From: Haloferax massiliensis
GTDB lineage: Archaea; Halobacteriota; Halobacteria; Halobacteriales; Haloferacaceae
Reading direction: 5' to 3'
DNA: 64,000 bases
Assembly (NCBI RefSeq): GCF_001368915.1
Contig: NZ_CSTE01000001.1
Coordinates: forward strand, 261,364 to 325,363
Shown: one piece after another, positions 8,833 to 17,249 of the stretch
Numbering within the stretch: the first letter of the stretch is position 1
Layout: each line of letters begins with the position of its first letter
Notes under the pieces: model-generated
What the model was told of the DNA's origin: nothing
Seen by the model: the letters and a program-made list of their open reading frames with translations, nothing else
Database searches by the model: none
Position numbers and translations under genes: made by a program

Positions 8833-9694
8833 CGAAATCGCGTCCGTCAACCGCGCCCGGGGTCGAACCGCGGTCGGTCGCCACTCGTCGAGGTGTCGAT
8901 GGATTCTCGCGGCGACTCCTCGCCTTCGTCCGCGCCGACGACGACGCCACGACGGACTGAGAGGGGCTTCGACAGACCAACCACCGGCACCGAAACGCAG
9001 AGCCGGCCAAGCTGTAACGACGTTACATTCGTTATACCTTCCGCGATACTGTTCGTCGCGCTGATAATCAGAATCATTTATATATTCGAAGCGATTGTAT
9101 TCAATCGGATGCAGTACCGTACAGAGTAACCCCTCGGACGCATCCAATTGACCGAACTCATCCCCCTTCCCCCCCTTCCCCATTAGGTTCGGTCACCCTT
9201 CACGGGGCGCGACTGACTGTCCTCACTAGCGACTGTCGTCTCCACATCTGTCGGAAAGTCGATGCGGAGTCGCTCGACTTCGAACCGCCAGTCGGTCACA
9301 CGACCGAGGTGCGAGCGTGCTCGCGGTCCCGCGGCGACTGAACGCGTCGGCTGACTGAACGCGCGCGGTTTCGAGGACACAGCCGACCGGAATATCACTC
9401 CATTAATATAGTATTACACTCACAATCCTTCCTATTGGAATCTGAGATCGAATAGTTAATCACGAGTTCGATATTTGACCACCGAGACAGATATTGAACT
9501 ACTAATCACTCTTCTTTCGGACTTCTCCCGTAATATCACTAACTTCACTCATGCACCAACCTTGTACGTGTCTAGACCAAAGAATGACGGCTCGGGAGCG
9601 CGTCCACTGTATTTCATAATTAGCACACAACAGTCGGGGAAAATAGTCGTGTGGTTCGAAAGCAGACCGTCAGTCGGTACCGCGGACGCCTCGG
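8833..9694. other. gene-poor, locally AT-rich region with possible gene remnants
   Basis: About 860 bases without a convincing gene. Sub-stretches 9010-9130 and 9395-9660 are clearly more AT-rich than the surroundings. Three weak reading frames occur: 8893-9129 (+), ending in a hydrophobic stretch; 9183-9398 (-), whose C-terminal part (VTDWRFEVERLRIDFPTDV) looks like real protein; and 9475-9711 (+), with the odd, AT-coded peptide LYFIISTQQSGKIVVWF. None has a clear promoter and start together. The stretch may contain decayed genes or a regulatory RNA. Confidence 0.4.
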
Positions 9695-10084
9695 CTACTT
9701 GCCGAATCTGATGCCGTCTTCGACCAGTCGGAGGTTCCGTTCCCGGTCGATATGTGGTTTCAACCACTCGTACTCCTCGATTTGGAGGATGAGGTCCGCT
9801 TGGAGGTTCCGCCACGCGATGGCGTAGATGGGCGACTGGCCCCACGCGCGGAGTTCGGGGATGAACTCGTCGTAGCGCTCGTAGTGGCCTTCGAGGCGTT
9901 CGAGCGCGTCGACGACGTAACCGGCGGCCTCGGATTCCGTGTCGGCGTCCTCGATCGCGCGGTTCAGTCGCGTTTCGAGTCCGTCGACGGCGCGTTGCAT
10001 GTCCTGTGCCGCCGTGCCGTCCGCCTCCGGGAGCGAGTCGATGATGGGTTTCGGAACGCCGAGCGAGAGTGGTTCGACAGCCAT
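9695..10084 (-). CDS. haloarchaeal protein of unknown function
   Basis: 129 residues from the ATG at 10084 (MAVEPLSLGVPKP). The protein is acidic, soluble and predicted mostly helical, with EGHYERYDEFIPELRAWGQ and IYAIAWRNLQADLILQIEEYEWLKPHIDRER. There are no membrane segments and no catalytic motif. Nearby on the same strand are a winged-helix regulator and another small helical protein, each apparently with its own promoter. The codon use matches the chromosome, unlike the AT-rich stretch just after its stop. No family recognised. Confidence 0.65.
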   Translation of the reverse strand: MAVEPLSLGVPKPIIDSLPEADGTAAQDMQRAVDGLETRLNRAIEDADTESEAAGYVVDALERLEGHYERYDEFIPELRAWGQSPIYAIAWRNLQADLILQIEEYEWLKPHIDRERNLRLVEDGIRFGK

Positions 10085-10270
10085 ACCTCGAACTGGGCGG
10101 CAAAGCGGCAAAAAGGCGGCGGCGACCGCTTCACAGCGCGGGCGGTTTCCGACACCGCGGACCCGTCGAGAACGCGGGGCCGAGCGGCGTCGCCACTCCC
10201 CGCGAGGAACAGCGCGCCGGGGTGCCTCCGAAGGCCGTCCCGACCTCCGGTTTCGGCGCGTCGTTCGCCG

Positions 10271-10579
10271 TTATGCGTCCGTCTCGTCGGTCCGTGCCCT
10301 GAGTTCGGAGTCGACGAGGGCGTCGAAGTCGACGCCGTCGGTTCGGTACTGGTCGCGGTTGTCGAGGACGACCAGTCCCTTGTCGGTGATTTCGTACAGC
10401 CCGGAGTTCGGCGCGGGGCCGACTCGCGCCAACAGGCCGTAGTCCGCGAGAATCGGCAGTCGCGTGTTGATGTACGAGCGGTTCTTGTCGAGGATATACG
10501 AGAGGTTCACGGCGGTGTTTCGCCTCCGATCTGAGAGCGCTTCGAGGATGTCGAAGTCAGTTGGGACGGCCAACTTCAT
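10271..10579 (-). CDS. winged-helix transcriptional regulator
   Basis: 102 residues forming a compact winged helix: FDILEALSDRRRNTAVNLSYILDKNRSYINTRLPILADYGLLARV, then the wing NSGLYEITDKGLVVLDN and a short C-terminal helix. The recognition-helix region (NRSYINTRLPIL) resembles PhiH1-repressor-like and PadR-like archaeal regulators, which usually bind as dimers and repress. The sequence after its start codon on the complementary side is AT-rich (aacaacttatg near 10610), a likely promoter. Its target genes cannot be told from here; autoregulation is plausible. Confidence 0.75.
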   Translation of the reverse strand: MKLAVPTDFDILEALSDRRRNTAVNLSYILDKNRSYINTRLPILADYGLLARVGPAPNSGLYEITDKGLVVLDNRDQYRTDGVDFDALVDSELRARTDETDA

Positions 10580-10681
10580 ACACGGTTGTTCGTAGCCGCT
10601 GTTAAATAAACAACTTATGTGAGAGGGCGTACGGTCCGGTTCGCGCGGCGAGGGACAACGACGCGGCGGCCTCGGGTCGGG

Positions 10682-10951
10682 TTACCGGTGTTCGAGCGCG
10701 TCGCGCGCGAGGCGTAAATCCTCGAGAATTCGCGCGTGTCGGTCGATCGCGTCGTCGATGTGTCGGGCCGTCGCCGCCGTGTCGAGGTCGGCGTCACCGC
10801 GGTACTGCACCCGCAACAGGTGTGATTCCAAAGCGCGGGACGTCGAATCGCTCGCCGCCAACAGCGCACGGGTGATCGTCCAGTCTACCGCTCTCTCGTC
10901 GGGAAGCTCGTCGAGCTCCGGTCGTTCTCCCTCGTGTCGTTCTGCCATCAT
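10682..10951 (-). CDS. small helical protein of unknown function
   Basis: 89 residues beginning MMAERHEGERPELDELPDE; the second Met (10948) is an equally possible start. It is acidic and strongly helical, with ALLAASDSTSRALESHLLRVQ and HIDDAIDRHARILEDLRLARDALE, and looks like a two-helix hairpin protein. No membrane segment or metal motif. It lies upstream of the winged-helix gene on the same strand, 102 bases apart. No family recognised. Confidence 0.6.
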   Translation of the reverse strand: MMAERHEGERPELDELPDERAVDWTITRALLAASDSTSRALESHLLRVQYRGDADLDTAATARHIDDAIDRHARILEDLRLARDALEHR

Positions 10952-11177
10952 TGCCCACCTTGGGCCGGGATGCTACTTAAAGTTGTAGTGACATGATATT
11001 TCCGCCATGATCGGGTGCACAGAAATCCGGGTATACGCCCCATTTAGCGGCGTTCAAAGGCTGATTAACCACCGCGGAACGAATCATCAGAGAGATGTGA
11101 TTTCGAGGGTGTCTTCGGCGTGTCGGGCGGTTTTCGGGCCGAGTCGGAGCCCCCCCCTCTCCGAACCGGGTTCGAAG

Positions 11178-12935
11178 CTATCGCTCTTCGACGTGCCGAA
11201 TCTCGACGCCGATGCCGCGCGTGGACTCGACCAGTTCGCGCCCGCCCATCTCCGCGCGGCCGATGGCGAACGCCTTCGGGCCCTCGACGACGACTTCGTC
11301 GCCCGGGCGGATGTCCGCGTCGGCGTCGACGACGCCCGGCGCGAGGACCGACCCGTGCGGGACGAACCCGTCGATTTCGACCGTCTTCGTCGGCGCGTCG
11401 CTGTCGCGCCACACCTTCGCGCCTTCGAGCGTGAAGGAGAGCACGCCGTACTGCGGGACCATCGTCGCCAACTGCACGCCCGCGTCGTTCCACACCTGTA
11501 GCTTGGGGAACCGACTCGTCATCTCCAACTCCACGTCCGCAAAGAGCGCGTCGCCCGCGTCCGGGCCGAGTTGGTAGTCGGCGAGGGCCTTCACGACGTT
11601 ATGCTCGCGCTCCTCGCGGGTGAACTTGGGTTCGCCGTCGAGCGTCCGCATGAGGTTCCCGATGGACTCCGTCGTCGTCGGGTGCTCGGAGACCGTGAAC
11701 TCCACGTCGAGGTCGAGGTCGTCCGCGACGCGCTCGACGATTTCCGTGTACGCGCCCGGCGGGACGTGCGCGACGATTCGCGGGTAGTCGTTGCGCTCTA
11801 GGTAGCGCCGAAGCACCTCGGCGACGAACGACTTCTCGTCTTCCGACCAGTCGCCCGTGACGACCGAGTCGTAGTGCTGGGCGGGGTAGGTGAGTTCGAG
11901 TTCCTGCGGGACGACGCCGATGGGCGAGGTCATCGACACCATGTGCGCGCGGTACTGGACGGCCTCCTGGAACTGCCGGTGGCTCTGGGACTCGCTGTAG
12001 GGTTTCTTCGCCGAACACGGCAGGAGCACGAGCGGGTTGTCGAAGCGGTTGCGGTAGCGTTTCGTCACGCGGTCGGCGAACCGCTGAATCTCCACGCGGT
12101 CGATGGACTCCTCGGACGCCGCGGTGAGCTCCGAGTCGCGGATGACGGGGACCCGCTCCTCCATGAAGCTGTACTGCTGGTCGAACCGGCGGAACAGGGC
12201 GGTCAGCCACTGGTCGTGGCGGGCCTGCCCCTCCACGTAGTCGCGGAGCCGACCGTCGCGGACGCGGCGTCGGACCCGCGCGAGTTCGGCGCGCAGGGCG
12301 TTGGCGTTGTGGTCGGCGGCGTCGGCGCGGGTGAACTCCGAGGCGGGCGTCCGGCAGGCCTCGCAGGCGCAGGGGAGTTCGTCGAGGTCTTCGAGGAAGT
12401 ACTCGCCGTCGCTCGTGAGGTAGAAGCCCTCCAGTCCGCGGGCGCGGGCGAGTTTCTCGTCGACGAGGTCGACGCCCGCGTAGACGAGAAGCGAGACGTT
12501 CCGCGGCGTGGCGACGCCCGAGAGCATGAGCGCCGTGTCGGCGGGCAGGTTCTCCTTCGCCTCGATGACGTTGTCGCGGAAGGCGCGCGCGTGGCCGACG
12601 AAGCCCTGCGCGTCGGAGAGGACGTAGGCGTCAGCGCCGTAGTCGGCGGCCGTGTCGGCGGTGACGACGGCGGCCGAGGGGAACTCCGCGTCCGGGTAGT
12701 CCACGGCGAACGACTCGCGCACTTCGTCGGCGCTCCCGGCGGGGAGCGACCGATGCGGGAGCACGGTCAGCGCGTCGTCGGAGCCGTCGGGGAACTCGCG
12801 GTCGGCCGCCCAGAGACTGCCGGCGTCCGCGAGCACGTCGTCCGCGACCGCCGGCGTCGTCACCGGCTCGGAGAGCCGCAACTCCCCGATTCGGGCGGCG
12901 CCGTCGCGGGCGTGAACCTCGAAGTAATCGGTCAT
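11178..12935 (-). CDS. arcS: archaeosine synthase ArcS
   Basis: 585 residues. The hallmark PCSAKKPYSESQSH lies in the middle, and the C-terminus is a PUA RNA-binding domain (GDEVVVEGPKAFAIGRAEM...GIGVEIRHVEER). The N-terminal half has the TIM-barrel plan of tRNA-guanine transglycosylase and a zinc-site-like ELPCACEACRTPASEF. ArcS converts preQ0 placed at tRNA position 15 to archaeosine, completing the reaction begun by TgtA (21056-22615 in this window). The CACEAC segment parallels CTCPIC of TgtA, showing common ancestry. Size and domain order fit the euryarchaeal full-length enzyme. The gene appears monocistronic. Confidence 0.93.
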   Translation of the reverse strand: MTDYFEVHARDGAARIGELRLSEPVTTPAVADDVLADAGSLWAADREFPDGSDDALTVLPHRSLPAGSADEVRESFAVDYPDAEFPSAAVVTADTAADYGADAYVLSDAQGFVGHARAFRDNVIEAKENLPADTALMLSGVATPRNVSLLVYAGVDLVDEKLARARGLEGFYLTSDGEYFLEDLDELPCACEACRTPASEFTRADAADHNANALRAELARVRRRVRDGRLRDYVEGQARHDQWLTALFRRFDQQYSFMEERVPVIRDSELTAASEESIDRVEIQRFADRVTKRYRNRFDNPLVLLPCSAKKPYSESQSHRQFQEAVQYRAHMVSMTSPIGVVPQELELTYPAQHYDSVVTGDWSEDEKSFVAEVLRRYLERNDYPRIVAHVPPGAYTEIVERVADDLDLDVEFTVSEHPTTTESIGNLMRTLDGEPKFTREEREHNVVKALADYQLGPDAGDALFADVELEMTSRFPKLQVWNDAGVQLATMVPQYGVLSFTLEGAKVWRDSDAPTKTVEIDGFVPHGSVLAPGVVDADADIRPGDEVVVEGPKAFAIGRAEMGGRELVESTRGIGVEIRHVEER

Positions 12936-13053
12936 ACCCGCTTTCGGCCCCCGATAGGCAATTAACTTGTCTTCTGCGGGCGCGCCGAAACGGGTGGAAC
13001 GCGGGGACTCTTCGTAAACGTCGAGTTACGCGAAAAACAGCGGAGACGACGGA

Positions 13054-13413
13054 CTACTCGTTTGACCGACCGTCTTCGACTTCGATGCGCTGGGGTTCCT
13101 GCGTTCGCGCGTCGGCGTCCGCGTCGTCACTACCGCCGAGCAGGGACGACTGCAGGTTCTTCGCGAACGACTCGACCTGGTTTCGGAGCGTCTTGACCTC
13201 CGTCTCGAACTCCTCGACGGAGCGCTCGACGTAGTGGACTCGCTGAATCGGAATCCGGCGGACGACGTCGTTGCCGCCGGCGTCCTCGTCGAGTTTGACT
13301 ATCCAGTGGTCCTGAAAGTAGGCGATGTTCTCGTTTTCGACGCGTTTCTCGACGGTTCCCTCGCCGGGGTCGTCGTAGACGATTACCGCCGTACCGAGGT
13401 CTGTGTCCGTCAT
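13054..13413 (-). CDS. conserved haloarchaeal protein with C-terminal coiled coil
   Basis: 119 residues from the ATG at 13413; a GTG immediately before it is in frame. A small beta-rich N-terminal domain (TAVIVYDDPGEGTVEKRVENENIAYFQDHWIVKL) is followed by RIPIQRVHYVERS and a helix (EEFETEVKTLRNQVESFAKNL) that would form a short coiled coil, then an acidic disordered tail. No signal or membrane segment. It is on the arcS strand but 118 bases upstream, so co-transcription is uncertain. No named family recognised. Confidence 0.7.
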   Translation of the reverse strand: MTDTDLGTAVIVYDDPGEGTVEKRVENENIAYFQDHWIVKLDEDAGGNDVVRRIPIQRVHYVERSVEEFETEVKTLRNQVESFAKNLQSSLLGGSDDADADARTQEPQRIEVEDGRSNE

Positions 13414-13544
13414 CACGTGGGCTTGTGTCCTGACACCCGTATGTCTGGTGGCACGGCGGACCCGCCGGCGGCCGACTCACCAGTTCGGCGGCTCTACTTC
13501 CACCGAGCCTACCGAGTTTAGCCCGTCCCGACCGAACGACCACT

Positions 13545-14006
13545 ATGGACGCCTCCGACCCCTCCGGACCGTGGTCGCGCGACCGCGTCGACCACTTCCT
13601 CGCCGACGCGACCGTCCCGGTTCGGCTCTCGTGTCGCACCCCGGCGGACGACCTCTGGATGCTCTCGCTGTGGTACGAGTGGGACCCCGAGGCGGTCGAA
13701 CTCCGGTGTGCCACCTCTGCCGACGCCGACGTGGTGCGATTCCTCCGCGCCCGCGACGACGTGGCGTTCGAAATCTCGACCAACGACCCGCCGTACCGGG
13801 GCGTCCGCGGTCGGGGGACCGCGACCGTCGAACCCGACGCGGAGAAAGACGTTCTGCGACGACTCATCGCGCGCTATCTCGGCGACACCGACTCGGAACT
13901 GGCGAAGCGATTGCTCTCGCCCGAGCGCGACGAGGTCGTGATTCGGATTCGTCCCGAGCGGGTGCACACGTGGGACTACGCGGCGCGGATGAAAGAGACG
14001 AAATAA
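13545..14006 (+). CDS. pyridoxamine 5'-phosphate oxidase-like FMN-binding protein
   Basis: 153 residues with the split-barrel flavin-binding pattern: VPVRLSCRTPADDLWMLSLWYEWDPEAVELRCATSADADVV followed by DVAFEISTNDPPYRGVRGRGTATVEPDA. The segment PYRGVRGRGTATV is typical of the PNPOx-like family, often of unknown substrate, including general stress and haem- or F420-linked members. It lies divergently from the coiled-coil gene with a 131-base shared promoter region. The true cofactor (FMN or F420) cannot be decided from the sequence. Confidence 0.75.
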   Translation: MDASDPSGPWSRDRVDHFLADATVPVRLSCRTPADDLWMLSLWYEWDPEAVELRCATSADADVVRFLRARDDVAFEISTNDPPYRGVRGRGTATVEPDAEKDVLRRLIARYLGDTDSELAKRLLSPERDEVVIRIRPERVHTWDYAARMKETK

Positions 14007-14108
14007 CCCCGAAGCGGGGCGCGTGCCGCGCGGGGGTGGCTTGTGACCCGCGCGGCGTACGAAAAAGGGTGCCTCTGTGTGGTGGTGGGCCGGTGCGTCG
14101 TCAGGGGG

Positions 14109-16148
14109 TTACCGACGCCGGGCGGCGACGAGCGCCGCCGCGACGAGCGCGACGAGGGCCACGACGAGACCGAAGCCGGGCGCGTCGGTGGACGACTCGG
14201 TCGTCGTCTCCATGGACTCGTCCGTCATCTCGGTCGTGGGTTCGTCGGTCATCGAGTCGGTCGGCTCGTCGGTCATCGAGTCGGCCGGCTCGTCGGTCGT
14301 CGTCTCGGTCATCGTGCCTTCGACCGTGTAGTCGGCCGTGGTGACGACCGCGCCGCCGGCGGCCACGTAGGGACCGTCGTTCGCGCCCTCGCCGGTCACG
14401 AAGTCGTAGGCCTCGTTGCCGTTGGTGTCCATGTGCGCCATCGGAACGATGGTGCCGGACTCCTCGAACGGCGCGTCGAGGGTGATTTCGACGTTCTCGT
14501 GGGTGCCGGGTTCGAGGTACGCGGAAGTGCCGCGGACGCTCTCGAAGACCTGGCCCTCGGTGACGGAGGCGTCGTGGACCGTCACGAAGCCGCCGTCGTG
14601 GAGCGTGACGGACTCGACGGTGACGGTCGCGCCGTCGCCGGACTGGTCCATCGCGGTCACGACCGCGTTGACCGAGGTGTGGGCGCTGGCGACGACCGCG
14701 CCGCCGTCAGCGGTGTACGGGCCGTCCGCGTCGCCCTCGCTGGTCACGAAGTCGTAGGCCTCGTTGTCGTTGGTGTCCATGTGCGCCATGGGAGTGAGCA
14801 CCTGCGAGGAGCGAATCGGCTCGTCGAGGGTGACTTCGACGTTCTCGTGGACGCCGGCCGGGAGGTACATCGAGGTGCCGACCACGCTGTCGAACACCGC
14901 GCCGCCCGACAGCGACGGGTCGTGAATCGTCACGAAGCCGCCCTGCGAGAGTTCGACCCGGTCGACCACGACGGTCGCGCCGTCCGACGATTTCGTCGCG
15001 TAGTCGACGCTGGCGGAGACGGTCGCGTCGCCGCTGTCGACGACGGCGCTGCCGTCAGCCGTGTACGGACCGTCGGCCTCGCCTTCCGACTCGGGGAAGG
15101 TGTACATTTCGTCGTCATCGGTGTCCATGTGCGCCATCGGGACGACGGTGGTCGTCTCGTTCAACGGCGCGTCGAGGGTGACCCGCACGTCGCGGTGCAG
15201 GCCGGGTTCGAGGTACGCGGAGGTGCCGCGGATGCTCTCGAACACCGCGCCCTCGGTGACGGTGCCGTCGTGGACCGTCACGAAGCCGCCGTCAGGCAGG
15301 TACGCCGAGTCGACGACCACGGAGTAGCCGCCGGTGGCCTTCGCGGTGTAGTTCACGCTCGCGGTGTCCGAAGGCATTGCCATCGCGGTGTCGACGACGG
15401 CGCTCCCGTCAGCCGTGTACGGGCCGTCGGTCTCTCCCCCGGACTCGGGGAACGTGTACGTCTCGTCGCCGTCGGTGTCCATGTGCGCCATCGGGACGAG
15501 CGTCGTGTTCTCGGTCACGGGCGCGTCCAGCTCGACGCGGACGTTCTCGTGGACGCCGGCGGGCAGGTACGCGGAGGTGCCGCGGATGCTCTCGAACACC
15601 TGGCCCTCGGTGACGGAGGCGTCGTGAATCGTCACGAAGCCGCCCTGCGAGAGTTCGACGCGGTCGACCACGACCGAGTCGCCGGTCGTGGGCTGGTCGG
15701 ACATCGAGACGGTCGCGCTCGCGTCGACCGTCGCGGTGTCGACGACGGCGCTCCCGTCGGCCGTGTACGGGCCGTCGGCCTCGCCGTTGGCCGCGACGAA
15801 CGAGTAGACGCGGTCGCCGTCGGTGTCCATGTGGGGCATGGCGACGAACGTGCCGGACTCGTCGATTGGTTCGTCGAGGTGAACGGTCACGTCCTCGTGG
15901 GTGCCGGCCGAAAGGTACGCCGACGAGCCGACGACGCTCCCGAGGACGTTCCCGTCCGTGACGGAGGCGTCGTGAATCGTCACGAAGCCGCCCTCGGGGA
16001 GCGTGACGGAGTCGACCGTCACGGTCGTCCCGCCCGTCGCTTGGTTCTCGAAGGAGACGGCCGTGGTCTCCTGTTGTGCCGCTGCGGCCGCCGGGATGCC
16101 CCCGACGACCACGACGAGTGTCATCAACACTGCGAGTGTGCGTCGCAT
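14109..16148 (-). CDS. surface protein with five DUF7282-type repeats and PGF-CTERM anchor
   Basis: 679 residues. A signal peptide (1-27, hydrophobic LAVLMTLVVVVGG) leads into five tandem domains of about 115 residues, each with GGFVTIHD(A/P)S, GTSAYLxxGxHExV, M(A/P)HMDT(D/N) and DGPYTADG. After them comes a Thr/Asp/Met-rich stalk with repeats such as TDEPTDSM, then PGFGLVVALVALVAAALVA and Arg-Arg-Arg. That ending is the PGF-CTERM signal cut and lipid-anchored by archaeosortase ArtA, so the protein should be displayed at the S-layer. Several N-glycosylation sequons (NTT, NYT, NET) occur. The role of the repeats is unknown; adhesion or surface binding is a guess. Confidence 0.85.
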   Translation of the reverse strand: MRRTLAVLMTLVVVVGGIPAAAAAQQETTAVSFENQATGGTTVTVDSVTLPEGGFVTIHDASVTDGNVLGSVVGSSAYLSAGTHEDVTVHLDEPIDESGTFVAMPHMDTDGDRVYSFVAANGEADGPYTADGSAVVDTATVDASATVSMSDQPTTGDSVVVDRVELSQGGFVTIHDASVTEGQVFESIRGTSAYLPAGVHENVRVELDAPVTENTTLVPMAHMDTDGDETYTFPESGGETDGPYTADGSAVVDTAMAMPSDTASVNYTAKATGGYSVVVDSAYLPDGGFVTVHDGTVTEGAVFESIRGTSAYLEPGLHRDVRVTLDAPLNETTTVVPMAHMDTDDDEMYTFPESEGEADGPYTADGSAVVDSGDATVSASVDYATKSSDGATVVVDRVELSQGGFVTIHDPSLSGGAVFDSVVGTSMYLPAGVHENVEVTLDEPIRSSQVLTPMAHMDTNDNEAYDFVTSEGDADGPYTADGGAVVASAHTSVNAVVTAMDQSGDGATVTVESVTLHDGGFVTVHDASVTEGQVFESVRGTSAYLEPGTHENVEITLDAPFEESGTIVPMAHMDTNGNEAYDFVTGEGANDGPYVAAGGAVVTTADYTVEGTMTETTTDEPADSMTDEPTDSMTDEPTTEMTDESMETTTESSTDAPGFGLVVALVALVAAALVAARRR

Positions 16149-16330
16149 GTCTCAGACGGGGGCGAATATTTAAAAGAAGATTTTCCGAACTGTCACCCAA
16201 ATCTCTCCCCGATGTGTCCCCAGTCGCCCGGTTTCGGCGGCCAGAAGTCGCATCGAGCAGTCGGCCGGGGCGAGCGGGAGGCGGCGCGGAGCGCGGCTCG
16301 GGGGCGGCGGCGCGGACCCGATAAACGGGG

Positions 16331-16340
16331 AGTTAAATAC
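16331..16340 (+). promoter_or_regulatory. TATA-like promoter element of the serine acetyltransferase gene
   Basis: The AT-rich agttaaatac stands out in GC-rich sequence and ends 28 bases before the ATG at 16368, the distance expected for a haloarchaeal leaderless transcript. The same 219-base gap also carries the promoter of the divergent PGF-CTERM protein gene. Confidence 0.5.
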
Positions 16341-16367
16341 CGCTCGTACACCAACTATCGCTATCGG

Positions 16368-17231
16368 ATGTCCTACACCTACTCGGGCGACGCGCATCTC
16401 GGGCTCGCGGCGTCCTACCGGGCCGACGACGACCCCTTCCCCACGGACACGTCGCTTTCGTTCCCCCGACAGAACCACCTGCGAGAGGACGTCGACCTCA
16501 TCAAGCGCCTCCTGTTCCCGCGCTGTTGGAACGCGGGACCGTGGGTCGGTGACGAGGAACTGCTCCGCGACGCCGTCGCCAACTTCGGAGCGCTCTGTCA
16601 CTCCGGTATCGAGCCCTACACGGACGAGGACCCCGCACCAATCGTTGACGAGGTCGTGAGGAGACTCCCGGATATCCGCGAGACGCTGAAAAAGGACGTG
16701 GAGGCGGCGTACAAGGGCGACCCGGCCGCGCGCGGCTACCTCGAAATCATCCGGTCGTACCCCGGCGTGCAAGCCATCGTGGTCCACCGCGTCGCCCACG
16801 CCTTCTACGAGGCCGGCGCGCCGGCGTACGCCCGCGAACTCACCGAGTACGCGAAGATGGAGTCGGGCATCGACATCCACCCCGGCGCGACCATCGGCGA
16901 CTACTTCTTCATCGACCACGGCACCGGCGTCGTCATCGGCGAGACGGCGACCATCGGCGAGTGGGCGCGCATCTATCAGGACGTGACGCTCGGCGCGCTC
17001 CACTTCGAGGAGGACGAAGACGACGAGCACTCGCTCAAGAAGGGGTACAAGCGCCACCCCGACATCGGCGACAGCGTCGTCATCGGCGCGGGGACCAAGG
17101 TGCTCGGCGCGGTCTCCGTCGGCGACCACGTGAGCATCGGCGCGAACTCGTGGGTCACCGAAGACGTGCCGGACCACACGAGCGTCTACATCTCCGAGCA
17201 CCCGACCCACGAGCGGAAACACCGCGAGTGA
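16368..17231 (+). CDS. cysE: serine O-acetyltransferase
   Basis: 287 residues from the ATG at 16368. The N-terminal helical domain contains the conserved DVEAAYKGDPAARGYLEII, and the C-terminal left-handed beta-helix is built of hexapeptide repeats with the catalytic pieces GIDIHPGATIGDYFFIDHGTGVVIGE and YQDVTLGA. The enzyme acetylates serine with acetyl-CoA in the first step of cysteine synthesis. The length and the long N-terminal helical part fit the EpsC-like type. An acidic insert (FEEDEDDEHSLKKGYKRHP) within the beta-helix is a halophilic form of the loop seen in relatives. Cysteine synthase is not adjacent. Confidence 0.9.
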   Translation: MSYTYSGDAHLGLAASYRADDDPFPTDTSLSFPRQNHLREDVDLIKRLLFPRCWNAGPWVGDEELLRDAVANFGALCHSGIEPYTDEDPAPIVDEVVRRLPDIRETLKKDVEAAYKGDPAARGYLEIIRSYPGVQAIVVHRVAHAFYEAGAPAYARELTEYAKMESGIDIHPGATIGDYFFIDHGTGVVIGETATIGEWARIYQDVTLGALHFEEDEDDEHSLKKGYKRHPDIGDSVVIGAGTKVLGAVSVGDHVSIGANSWVTEDVPDHTSVYISEHPTHERKHRE

Positions 17232-17249
17232 GGCCGCGGCCCGGAAGCG

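Noticed and set aside
8833-9694. A mobile element or prophage in the AT-rich pocket
   Set aside because: No transposase, integrase, terminal repeat or target duplication was found; only the composition differs.
14109-15700. Regular repeats at DNA level that might suggest a CRISPR array or satellite
   Set aside because: The period is about 350 bases and follows the five protein domains; no short repeat-spacer pattern exists.
14043-16320. Long forward reading frame (over 750 codons) before the serine acetyltransferase start
   Set aside because: It is the antisense of the repeat-containing surface protein, is full of Arg/His/Val-Gly repeats, and the acetyltransferase family starts at 16368.
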